Source: Embleya sp045207785
GTDB lineage: Bacteria > Actinomycetota > Actinomycetes > Streptomycetales > Streptomycetaceae
NCBI RefSeq assembly: GCF_045207785.1
Contig: NZ_CP108777.1
Location: 1,798,001-1,862,000 of the forward strand
Length of the DNA: 64,000 nucleotides
Reading direction: 5' to 3'
The position numbers and the translations under genes were made by a program. Each line of letters opens with the position of its first letter. Position 1 is the stretch's first letter. The notes under the pieces were generated by a model. The model was not told where the DNA came from and ran no database searches. It saw only the letters and a program-made list of their open reading frames with translations. Of this stretch, positions 17,584 to 27,437 are shown piece after piece.

Positions 17584-18463
17584 CCCTCCTCCAGGCCACC
17601 GCGCCGCCGCCCGTCGCCGAGGCCGCGCCGCGACGCAAGACCGCCGAGCGCCGGCGGCCCCGGCCGCTCTCGTTCCGGATCGCCGTCGGATTCCTCGTGC
17701 TGACCGCGCTCGCCGCGGTGTTCGCACCGCTGATCGCGCCCTATGCACCGGACGCGATCGACCTCGACGCCTCGCTCGCGGTGCCCGACGGCACGCACGT
17801 GCTGGGCACCGACCAGTCCGGGCGCGACCTGCTCTCGCGCGTGCTGCACGGCGCGGGTCCCAGCCTGGTGGCGCCGTTGGCGCTGCTCGCGCTCGCGTCG
17901 GTGATGGGGATCGCGCTGGGCACGCTCGCGGCCTGGAACGGCGGCTGGGTGGACGCGCTCGTCTCGCGCGTCACCGACGTGATGTTCGCGTTCCCGGGGC
18001 TGCTGTTCGTGATCCTGATCGTCTCGGTGTTCGGCGACGGGTTGACGACGGCGGTGATCGCGCTCGCGCTCGCCTACTCGCCGGTGGTCGCCAAGTACAC
18101 CCGCAGCATCGCGCTGGCCGAGCGGGCCAAGCCGTACATCGACGCCTACCGCGTGCAGGGCATGGGCGGATTCGCCATCTGCGCACGGCGGTTGGTGCCG
18201 AACCTGGCACCGTCGCTGATCGGGTACCTGGTGCTGATGTTCGGTCAGGTGCTGATGGGCATGGCCACCCTCAGCTACCTCGGCTTCGGCGCCCAGCCGC
18301 CCAGTTCGGAGTGGGGCCTGATGGTCAAGGAGGGCCAGGCCGCGCTGGTCCAGGGCGCGCTGTGGCCGGCCCTGGTGCCCGGCACGGCGATCGCGCTGGT
18401 CGTGGTCGCCTTCAACATCGCCGGCGTGCGGATCTCCGACCGCCTTGGGGTGAGGGAACGCTG

Positions 18464-18464
<1 letters not shown>
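17580..18464 (+). CDS. Oligopeptide ABC permease, DppC type (importer 2)
   Basis: The 294-residue permease has an Arg/Pro-rich cytoplasmic head, a first helix near residues 34-55, the segment HVLGTDQSGRDLLSRVLHGA typical of DppC proteins, and a coupling loop near DAYRVQGMGGFAICARRLVPN. It is coupled to its neighbours by overlapping start and stop codons at both ends. Confidence 0.92.
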
Positions 18465-20496
<2,032 letters not shown>

Positions 20497-20520
20497 CGGC
20501 CGACGTGTGGTGAGCGCAGG

Positions 20521-21021
20521 TCAGGGAGGCGGATCGCGCAGGTCCAGGTAGCGGCGGTACGCCTCCAGACCATCCGGGACGAACGGCAGGCGTCGCACCG
20601 CCTCCCGCAGTTCGCCCGGGCTGAGCCACGCGTGCCAGGCCACCTCGGCCGGGTCCACCACGACGACGGTCGGGACGACCGCCTCGTGCAGCGCCAACCA
20701 GTAGGGACTGATCGCGCCCCGGCACAGGTACTTGCAGATCGGGCGCACGGTCGTCGTGACGCCGATCTCCTCGACCAACTCCCGCACGGCCGCCGCCGCG
20801 TAGGTCTCGCCGACCTCGACGGCGCCGCCGAACATGATCTCGTGCCGACCGGGAAACCGGATCGCGTCGTCGGGACGACGGTAGACCAGGATCCGGCCGG
20901 CCGAGTCCCGACAGATGGTGGTCGCGATCCGATGCAGCCAGCCGTTTCGGATCGCCTCGTCACGCTCGACGACGCCCACGACGCGATCGTGCTCGTCCAC
21001 GCGTTCGACCGGTTCGCCCAT
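20521..21021 (-). CDS. Nudix hydrolase
   Basis: This 166-residue protein has a complete Nudix box, GGAVEVGETYAAAAVRELVEEIG, matching GX5EX7REUXEEXGU. The N-terminal part (VDEHDRVVGVVERDEAIRNGWLHR) resembles the YfcD/isopentenyl-diphosphate isomerase-like group. Such enzymes hydrolyse a nucleoside diphosphate linked to another group; the substrate is unknown. The ATG at 21021 is taken as start; a GTG at 21045 would add eight residues. It is divergent from the HAD gene with 91 bp between the chosen starts. Confidence 0.85.
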   Translation of the reverse strand: MGEPVERVDEHDRVVGVVERDEAIRNGWLHRIATTICRDSAGRILVYRRPDDAIRFPGRHEIMFGGAVEVGETYAAAAVRELVEEIGVTTTVRPICKYLCRGAISPYWLALHEAVVPTVVVVDPAEVAWHAWLSPGELREAVRRLPFVPDGLEAYRRYLDLRDPPP

Positions 21022-21112
21022 GGCACGCACGATCTCACGGGCCACCGACGCGGGACGACGCGAGGACCGGGCTGTGGCATCCTCGGGAGTCGCATCGGAC
21101 GAGGAGCTGCCC

Positions 21113-21733
21113 GTGCCTGTTCCGCCCTATGACGCCGTGCTCTGCGACATCGACGGTGTACTCCGGCACTGGCCCGTCGCCGATGATCTCGAACGTGCCC
21201 ATGCCCTGCCCTTGGGGGCGCTCGCGGCGGCGGCCTTCGCGCCGGCGCGGCTGATGCCCGCCATCACGGGGGAGGTCACCGACGAGGAATGGCGGTCGGC
21301 GGTGGTCGCGGACCTCACCGATGTCCACGGCTCGATGGATCGCGCCCGCGCCGCGGTCGCCGCGTGGTCCGACCTCGTTCCGATCGTCGACCGGGAGGTG
21401 GTCGCTCTGCTCGCCCGGCTGCGCGGCGTCGCGCCCGTGGCGCTGGTGTCCAACGCCACCACGCGGTTGGAATGGGACCTCGCTCGCCAGGGGTTGGCCG
21501 ACCTTGCCGACACCGTCGTGAACACCGCCCGCGTCGGCGTGGCGAAACCCGATCCGCGGGTCTACCGCATCGCCGCCGAACGTGTCGGCACCCCGGTTCG
21601 GCGCTGCCTGTTCGTCGACGACACCCCGGCCAACGTCGCCGCCGCCCGCGAAGCGGGTATGACAGCCCTCCACTACCGTCGAATCGACGATCTCCGCATC
21701 GCGCTCGCGCCGCTCCTCGATCCGGCGGTGTGA
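21113..21733 (+). CDS. HAD-superfamily phosphatase
   Basis: The 206-residue HAD hydrolase has all four motifs: DIDGVL with the nucleophile Asp at the N terminus, SNAT, a Lys in VGVAKPDPRVY, and FVDDTPANV. Its helical cap lies after motif I, as in subfamily IA enzymes. It hydrolyses a phosphate ester; the substrate is unknown. The GTG start has GAGGAG 6 nt upstream. It is divergent from the Nudix gene, and both may act in clearing damaged or unwanted nucleotides or sugar phosphates, which is inference. Confidence 0.88.
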   Translation: MPVPPYDAVLCDIDGVLRHWPVADDLERAHALPLGALAAAAFAPARLMPAITGEVTDEEWRSAVVADLTDVHGSMDRARAAVAAWSDLVPIVDREVVALLARLRGVAPVALVSNATTRLEWDLARQGLADLADTVVNTARVGVAKPDPRVYRIAAERVGTPVRRCLFVDDTPANVAAAREAGMTALHYRRIDDLRIALAPLLDPAV

Positions 21734-21920
21734 GCCCCGCAACGCGGTGGAAACGCGCGGTGTTCGCGCGGAAATCGGGTGTGGCCACGAGGTCCGACGC
21801 GCACCCTTTGCGCGGGTTCGCGGCGACCGTCGGCCGAGCCCGAACAGGCCTCGCCGTGCACCACTTTCCGTGACCTGCCGGCGACGCTGAGGTAAACGGA
21901 ATCGGATCCCGTGGAAAACC

Positions 21921-21963
21921 TTGACACGCTCTATTGGTCTGGACCACTTTGGCCTAGACCAAT
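21921..21963 (+). promoter_or_regulatory. Chitinase promoter: -35 box and tandem DasR (dre) operators
   Basis: TTGACA at 21921-21926 is followed by two sites that fit the streptomycete DasR responsive element (TGGTCTAGACCA type): ATTGGTCTGGACCACT at 21933-21948 and TTTGGCCTAGACCAAT at 21948-21963. The outer halves ATTGGTCT and AGACCAAT are themselves an exact inverted repeat. DasR is the GntR repressor of chitin and N-acetylglucosamine genes, released by glucosamine-6-phosphate. The position over the promoter core predicts direct repression. Confidence 0.85.
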
Positions 21964-22039
21964 AAGCGCGCGCAGAGCGGGCTGCCGCGTCACGCATTCG
22001 CACCACGTCCCCATCGCTTCTCCACGCACGGAGGCAGTA

Positions 22040-23737
22040 GTGGCACGCGTTTCGCATGCTCCGCACGCGAGTTCCCCGCGTAGCGGACACCGCACCCTCG
22101 CCGCGTTCGCGGCGATCACGCTCGCCGGAGCGGGGCTCACCGTCGCCGTGGCCGGCAGCGCCGAGGCCGCCGACAACCTCGTCACCAACCCCGGCTTCGA
22201 GAACGGCCTGTCGAACTGGTCCTGTTCGGCCGGTTCCGGCAGTGCCGTCGCCACCCCCGTCCACGCCGGCACCGGCGCGCTCAAGGGCACCCCGGCGGGC
22301 TCGGACAACGCGCGCTGTTCGCAGACCGTCGCGGTCCTGCCGAACTCCGCCTACACGCTGAGCGCGTGGGTCCAGGGCAGCTACGTCTATCTGGGCGCGA
22401 CCGGCACCGGCACCACCGACGTGTCCACCTGGACGCCGAATGCCGGAACGTATCAGCAGCTCACCACGACGTTCCGGACCGGCGCGTCCACCACGTCGGT
22501 GACCGTCTACACACACGGCTGGTACGGGCAACCCGCGTACTACGCCGACGACATCACACTGGCCGGACCGGGCGGAAGTACCCAGATCCCGGCCACGCCC
22601 ACCGGCCTGGCGGCCGGTTCACCGTCGTCCACGAGCGTCCCCCTCTCGTGGAACGCGGTTCCGGGCGCGACCGGCTACAACGTGTACCGCAACGGCGTGT
22701 TCGCCCAATCGGCAACCGCCGCGAGTGCGATCGTCTCCGGTCTGACGCCGTCCACGGCGTACGACTTCCAGGTCACCGCGACCAACTCCGCCGGCGAATC
22801 ACCCAAGTCGGCGACGGTCACCGCGACCACCACCACCGGCGGTGGCGGCGGCGGCACGCTGCCCAAGCACGTGCTGACCGGCTACTGGCAGAACTTCAAC
22901 AACGGCGCGACGATCCAGACGATCGCGCAGGTCCCGGCCGAGTACGACATCATCGCCGTCTCCTTCGCCGACGCGACCGGCACCCCGGGCGGAGTCTCGT
23001 TCACCCTCGACCCGGCGCTGAATTACCCCGAGGCGCAGTTCAAGGCCGACATCGCGGCCAAGAAGGCGGCCGGTAAGAAGGTGATCATCTCGGTCGGCGG
23101 CGAGAAGGGCACCGTGTCCGTGAACAGCGCCGCCTCGGCGACCAACTTCGCGAACACCCTCCACACGCTGATCCAGACCTACGGGTTCGACGGCGTCGAC
23201 ATCGACCTCGAGAACGGCCTCAACTCGACCTACATGACGCAGGCGCTGCGCTCACTGTCCGCCAAGGTCGGCGCGGGGCTCGTGATCACCATGGCGCCGC
23301 AGACGATCGACATGCAGTCGACCGGCACCGAGTACTTCAAGACCGCGCTGGCGATCAAGGACATCCTCACGGTCGTCAACACCCAGTACTACAACAGCGG
23401 CTCGATGCTCGGCTGCGACGGCAAGGTGTACAGCCAAGGTTCGGTGGACTTCATCACCGGCCTCGCCTGCATCCAGCTCGAAGGCGGTCTCGCGCCCGCA
23501 CAGGTCGGCCTCGGCCTGCCCGCCTCGCCGCGCGGCGCCGGGTCGGGATACGTCTCGCCGACCGTCGTCAACAACGCGCTCGACTGCCTCGCCAAGGGCA
23601 CCGGCTGCGGGACGTTCAAGCCGACGAAGACCTACCCGGGCCTGCGCGGGGCCATGACGTGGTCCACCAACTGGGACGCCCTGAACGGCAATCAGTTCTC
23701 CAACACGGTCGGTCCGCACCTCGACACGCTTCCGTAG
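22040..23737 (+). CDS. Secreted chitinase, CBM-FnIII-GH18
   Basis: The 565-residue secreted enzyme has a Sec signal to about residue 43 (cut after AEA), a beta-sandwich carbohydrate-binding module at about 44-180 (NLVTNPGFENGLSNW), a fibronectin type III domain at about 187-270, a Gly-rich linker, and a GH18 TIM barrel at about 278-565. The catalytic motif DGVDIDLE spans residues 384-391, with Glu391 as acid/base. It cuts beta-1,4 GlcNAc links in chitin outside the cell. The GTG has GGAGG upstream, and the promoter carries DasR operators. This is the domain order of streptomycete ChiC/Chi63-type enzymes. Confidence 0.95.
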   Translation: MARVSHAPHASSPRSGHRTLAAFAAITLAGAGLTVAVAGSAEAADNLVTNPGFENGLSNWSCSAGSGSAVATPVHAGTGALKGTPAGSDNARCSQTVAVLPNSAYTLSAWVQGSYVYLGATGTGTTDVSTWTPNAGTYQQLTTTFRTGASTTSVTVYTHGWYGQPAYYADDITLAGPGGSTQIPATPTGLAAGSPSSTSVPLSWNAVPGATGYNVYRNGVFAQSATAASAIVSGLTPSTAYDFQVTATNSAGESPKSATVTATTTTGGGGGGTLPKHVLTGYWQNFNNGATIQTIAQVPAEYDIIAVSFADATGTPGGVSFTLDPALNYPEAQFKADIAAKKAAGKKVIISVGGEKGTVSVNSAASATNFANTLHTLIQTYGFDGVDIDLENGLNSTYMTQALRSLSAKVGAGLVITMAPQTIDMQSTGTEYFKTALAIKDILTVVNTQYYNSGSMLGCDGKVYSQGSVDFITGLACIQLEGGLAPAQVGLGLPASPRGAGSGYVSPTVVNNALDCLAKGTGCGTFKPTKTYPGLRGAMTWSTNWDALNGNQFSNTVGPHLDTLP

Positions 23738-23750
23738 CTCGCCTTGCGTA

Positions 23751-23781
23751 GCCCGAGCCGGACCACGCGACCGGCTCGGGC
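23751..23781 (+). terminator. Terminator hairpin after chitinase
   Basis: Perfect 11-bp arms GCCCGAGCCGG / CCGGCTCGGGC with a 9-nt loop begin 14 bp after the chitinase stop. Confidence 0.8.
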
Positions 23782-23785
23782 CCCG

Positions 23786-23905
23786 TCGAACCCCCACCCC
23801 TTCGGAACCGCCGACGCGGTCGACGCGGTCGACGCCGCCGAACTCGTTCGCAACGGCGGCTTCGAGTCCGGCCTGACCGGCTTCGACACGTACTTCGGCG
23901 GCTGA
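23786..23905 (+). pseudogene. Remnant of a carbohydrate-binding secreted protein
   Basis: After the chitinase terminator, an open frame ending in TGA at 23903-23905 reads AELVRNGGFESGLTGFDTYF. This aligns with the start of the chitinase's own binding module (DNLVTNPGFENGLSNWS). It is preceded by an Ala/Asp/Val repeat where a signal-peptide end would be. There is no start codon, no signal peptide core, and the module stops after about 20 residues. It is best read as the decayed stub of a second CBM-bearing gene or a fragment left by a duplication. Confidence 0.55.
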
Positions 23906-23913
23906 GGCCGGAT

Positions 23914-23965
23914 CCTCGAACGACTGCCTCGAACGACCGCCTCGAACGACTCCCTCGAACGACCC
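23914..23965. repeat. 13-bp tandem repeat, four copies
   Basis: Four adjacent copies of CCTCGAACGAC plus two variable bases follow directly after the CBM remnant. Confidence 0.85.
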
Positions 23966-23999
23966 CCGCCGCCGGCCCCCACGAGAGACCGGCGGCGGG
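23965..23999. terminator. Hairpin before F420-type oxidoreductase gene
   Basis: A perfect 11-bp stem (CCCGCCGCCGG / CCGGCGGCGGG) has a 13-nt loop. It stands 60 bp before the next start and could insulate that gene from read-through. Confidence 0.6.
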
Positions 24000-24059
24000 C
24001 CGGTCAACGACGATCACGGGCATTGTTTGCGCAGGCCCGATAGGGCAGCATCCGGCGGC

Positions 24060-24941
24060 ATGGACATAGCGATGACCCTGCCGACCATGCTTCCGCACGG
24101 CCGCGACGAGGTACTGCGCTGGTGCCGCGGCATCGACGAGGGCCCCTGGTCGAGCCTCGCGGTGCCCGAGCGGATCACCTACACCAGCCACTCGCTCACG
24201 GTGCAACTCGCCGCGGCCGCCGCGCTCACCGAGCGCGTCCGGTTGTGGACCACGATCGTGATCCTGCCGTCGCACTCCGCCGTCCGCATGGCCAAGGATC
24301 TCGCCTCCGTCGACCGGCTGAGCGAGGGCCGGCTGACCGTGGGTGTGGGCGTCGGCGGGCGGGAACAGGACTACCGCGCGGTCGGTGCCCCGTTCGACCG
24401 CCGCTGGCAACGCATGGACGACCAGGTCGCGACCATGCGCTCGATCTGGGCCGGCAACCCGCCCGAGCCCGACCTGGACCCGGTCGGCCCACCGCCCGTC
24501 CAGCCCGGCGGCCCACCCCTGATCGCGGGCGCGATGGGCCCCAAGGCGACCGCGCGCGCCGCCCGGTGGGCCGGCGGCGTGGACGACGGCTCGGCCGTGG
24601 CCGCGCCCGACCCGGACACATTGCGCGATGTCGCCGAACGGGTCCGCACCGCCTGGCGCGAGGCGGGCCGCACCGACGCCCCGCACCTGTCGACCAGCCT
24701 GTGGTACGCCCTGGGCCCCGACGCCGAAGCCCGCCTGCGTGGCTACGCGTTCGACTACCTCCGCGTCTTCAGCGACGAAATCGGCGAAGCCGTGGCCGAA
24801 AACGTCACCGCGTTCACCCCGAAGGCCCTGCGAGCCGCCGTCGACACCGTCCGCGACGCCGGCTTCGACGAACTCTTCCTGGTCCCCACCACCACCGCCC
24901 CCGACGAACTCACCAGAACCCGCGACGCACTGGGCATCTGA
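24060..24941 (+). CDS. LLM-class (luciferase-like) F420-dependent oxidoreductase
   Basis: The 293-residue TIM-barrel protein belongs to the bacterial luciferase-like superfamily. Typical segments are VRLWTTIVILPSHSAVRMAKDLASVDRLSEGRLTVGVGVGG in the first half and the C-terminal helix pattern LRAAVDTVRDAGFDELFLVP. In actinomycetes most such proteins use coenzyme F420, fewer use FMN. The ATG at 24060 is used; one further upstream would add 11 residues. No good ribosome site is visible. The substrate is unknown and the neighbours give no hint. Confidence 0.85.
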   Translation: MDIAMTLPTMLPHGRDEVLRWCRGIDEGPWSSLAVPERITYTSHSLTVQLAAAAALTERVRLWTTIVILPSHSAVRMAKDLASVDRLSEGRLTVGVGVGGREQDYRAVGAPFDRRWQRMDDQVATMRSIWAGNPPEPDLDPVGPPPVQPGGPPLIAGAMGPKATARAARWAGGVDDGSAVAAPDPDTLRDVAERVRTAWREAGRTDAPHLSTSLWYALGPDAEARLRGYAFDYLRVFSDEIGEAVAENVTAFTPKALRAAVDTVRDAGFDELFLVPTTTAPDELTRTRDALGI

Positions 24942-25030
24942 CCGAGGCGGTGCGCGACGAGGCGGCGCATGAGCGAGGGGCCCGGTGCCGGCGGCCCGCG
25001 TGGCCGGCGGCACCAGGTCCCTCGCATGTG

Positions 25031-26443
25031 TCAGTAGGCGCGCGCCACGACGGCGACGTTGCCCGGCTGGTCGTCGCTCTCGGGGACCGAGCCGTCGGCG
25101 GCGACCAGGCAGCGCACGGACACGCCCTGCTCGGCGAGCTTCGCCTCGCCCTCCGGGCCCAGCGTGGCCCAGGGGATGCGCGCCCAGCCGGTGCCGGCGG
25201 CCGCTGCGGCCTCCTCGATCGTGGTCACCTCGACGGTGCGGTCCCTGCGGCGCTCACGCGACTGCGCCAGCAGCAGCGCCTGGTCGTCCTCCAGCACCTC
25301 GGGCAGGAGTTCGGACAGGGCCTCGATCGCCACCGGCTCCTTGCTTCCCGCGATCCGGCGGACCAGCACGGCGGTGCCGTTCTCCAGGTCGCGCGGCCCG
25401 AGCTCGATCCGTACCGGCACGCCCTTGAGCTCCCAGTCGACCGCGCGGCGGCCGAACGGCGTGTCCGTGCGGTCGTCGACGTGCACGCGGACACCCGCTG
25501 CCTGCAACCGGTCACCGATCTCGCGGACCTTGGCCAGCACCGCGTCGTCGCTCTTGATGGCGACGACCACCACCTGAATCGGAGCCAGGCGCGGCGGGAC
25601 GCGGAGACCGTTGTCGTCCCCGTGCATCATCACCAGCGCGCCGACCATACGCGTGGTGGAGCCCCAGGAGGTCTGCCAGACGTACTCCTGGCGACCGTCC
25701 TTCGACAGGTACCGCGTATTGAATGCCTTGGCGAAGTTCTGGCCGAGCTCGTGACTGGTGGCCAGTTGGAGGGCCTTGCCGTCGCCCATCATGCCCTCCA
25801 GGGTGAGCGTGTTGATCGCCCCGGCGAACCGTTCCCTGACCGTCTTGCGTCCCGGCACGACGTCCATGGCCAGGACGTTCTCCATGAACTCGGCGTACAC
25901 GTTCCGGTGGATGCGCGCGGCATAGTCCCGGGCGTCCTCGTACGTGGCGTGCGCGGTGTGGCCTTCCTGCCACAGGAACTCCGTCGTACGCAGGAACACG
26001 CGCGGGCGCAGCTCCCAGCGCACCACGTTCGCCCACTGGTTGATGAGCAGGGGCAGGTCGCGGTAGCTCTGCACCCACTTGGAGAAGGACTCGTTGACGA
26101 TCGTCTCGGAGGTCGGGCGGATGACGACGGGCTCCTCCAACCCCTTGCCGCCGCCGTGTGTGACGACGGCGAGCTCGGGGGCGAACCCCTCGACGTGCTC
26201 GGCCTCCTTCGTCAGGTACGACTGCGGGATCAAGAGCGGAAAGTACGCGTTCGAGGCACCCGCCTCCTTGATCCGGGCGTCCACCTCCTGCTGCATGCGC
26301 TCCCACAGGCTGTACCCATACGGTCGGATGACCATGGTGCCGCGCACCGGACCGTTGTCGGCCAGCTCGGCCTTGCTGATCAGGTCCTGATACCAACGGG
26401 GGAAGTCATCCGCTCGAGAAGCGAGCACAGCTGCCTTTGCCAT
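25031..26443 (-). CDS. proS: Prolyl-tRNA synthetase, archaeal/eukaryotic-like short type
   Basis: The 470-residue class II synthetase lacks the bacterial editing (INS) domain. Motif 2 (RWELRPRVFLRTTEFLWQEG) and motif 3 (GSTTRMVGALVMMHGDDNGL) are clear, an anticodon-binding domain follows, and the protein ends in the conserved C-terminal Tyr (VARAY). It charges tRNA-Pro in the cytoplasm. In related enzymes the last domain holds zinc through several Cys; here only one Cys is left, so zinc is probably lost. A TACCCT box ends 7 nt before the ATG with no ribosome site, suggesting a leaderless message. Streptomycetes often carry this type beside a longer bacterial ProRS; whether it is the only one cannot be seen here. 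Confidence 0.93.
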   Translation of the reverse strand: MAKAAVLASRADDFPRWYQDLISKAELADNGPVRGTMVIRPYGYSLWERMQQEVDARIKEAGASNAYFPLLIPQSYLTKEAEHVEGFAPELAVVTHGGGKGLEEPVVIRPTSETIVNESFSKWVQSYRDLPLLINQWANVVRWELRPRVFLRTTEFLWQEGHTAHATYEDARDYAARIHRNVYAEFMENVLAMDVVPGRKTVRERFAGAINTLTLEGMMGDGKALQLATSHELGQNFAKAFNTRYLSKDGRQEYVWQTSWGSTTRMVGALVMMHGDDNGLRVPPRLAPIQVVVVAIKSDDAVLAKVREIGDRLQAAGVRVHVDDRTDTPFGRRAVDWELKGVPVRIELGPRDLENGTAVLVRRIAGSKEPVAIEALSELLPEVLEDDQALLLAQSRERRRDRTVEVTTIEEAAAAAGTGWARIPWATLGPEGEAKLAEQGVSVRCLVAADGSVPESDDQPGNVAVVARAY

Positions 26444-26770
26444 GCTGCGCAGGGTAGGACGCCCGCCCGCCCGTATGCGAATCGATTACTCCCTGTCCCG
26501 AATCGCCCGCCGACGCCCCGCATCAGTCCAAGTGTTCGCGGATCGAGCAGGGTCGCACCCCGCCGTCCGATACCGACAGGCGGGTCTGGACCCGGCTGTG
26601 CGAAGCCCGGGAACACGCCGCTTCGCGATCGTCATGGAGGAGAGCCTCCCCCCGCGGCATCGGATCGGCGGTGCGGACACGATGGCGGGACAACCCGATG
26701 TTCGACGGCGAACAGGTCGACGTCGCCACCGCCACCGCATCATGCCGGGTTCGCGTGCCGGTTTCGTGGA
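26444..26770. other. Intergenic region, no confident gene
   Basis: These 327 bp hold the proS promoter side (TACCCT on the minus strand at 26451-26456). Open frames on both strands show no family resemblance and weak third-position bias. Nothing further is supported. Confidence 0.5.
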
Positions 26771-27226
26771 TCAAGAGATCAGCCACTCGCCCTCTCGGAG
26801 CAGTTCGCGGTTCTTGAGTTCGTTTTCCTCGCGCCAGGCTTGCAGGCGTTGTGGGCGGATGCGGAAGTAGTGGTACGAGCTGGTGAGTTGCCGTGGGTCG
26901 AAGCCGGTCTTCACGGCGAAGCCGTCGCCCAGTTCCGGCGAGATGTCGGCTGCGGGCAGTGCCTCGGCGGTGCCCTCGATCAGGACCACGTCGCGGGTCG
27001 GCCCGAGGGCGACCCGGACCTTTCCGCCGGCCAGCAGGTTGCGTGCCGTCGGACTTGCGGACGCGGTGGCGATCAACAGGGTGAGCCCGTCCCAGAGGAA
27101 GGACAGCGGGACCAGGTACGGGGTGCCGTGCTCGTCGGCCGTGGACACCCATGCGTCGACGTCGTGCTCGAGCCGGTCGAGGGCGTCCTGCTTGCGTTGC
27201 TCCGGGCTACGGGCGGGCGGCTTCAT
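26771..27226 (-). CDS. Pyridoxamine 5'-phosphate oxidase-like split-barrel flavoprotein
   Basis: The 151-residue protein has the FMN- or F420-binding split beta-barrel of the PNPOx-like superfamily: DVDAWVSTADEHGTPYLVPLSFLWDG, then SPTARNLLAGGKVRVALGP and VLIEGTAE. Actinomycete members of this size are usually F420-dependent reductases or flavin/haem carriers, not true PdxH. The ATG at 27226 has GGAGGA 3 nt upstream. It is divergent from the S9 peptidase gene 211 bp away. Confidence 0.85.
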   Translation of the reverse strand: MKPPARSPEQRKQDALDRLEHDVDAWVSTADEHGTPYLVPLSFLWDGLTLLIATASASPTARNLLAGGKVRVALGPTRDVVLIEGTAEALPAADISPELGDGFAVKTGFDPRQLTSSYHYFRIRPQRLQAWREENELKNRELLREGEWLIS

Positions 27227-27437
27227 GATTCCTCCGGATCGGTGATCGGATGCGGCGCCCAGTCTTCCCGATCTTCGGCGCCGACGGGGGTGCGGCGCCG
27301 CCGAGGAATGTGACCGGGGCGGGAAATCCGTCCGAACACGTTCCCCCGCCGCGTTCTCCCGGACCGGCGCGCCGCGTAACGTCGACCGGTGAAGCGGAGC
27401 GACCACCGTGGTGGCCGCGGGAGTTCGGAGGCATTGC

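Noticed and set aside
21734..21920. Small gene between the HAD gene and the chitinase promoter
   Set aside because: No start with a ribosome site and no sustained codon bias; it is taken as spacer.
26523..26770. Minus-strand open frame between the PNPOx-like gene and proS
   Set aside because: No ribosome site, weak codon bias and no recognisable motif.
24122..27313. A 1063-codon open frame on the plus strand
   Set aside because: It runs through the F420-type gene in another frame and antisense to proS. It is Arg/Gly/Ala-rich low-information sequence caused by high G+C and matches no family.
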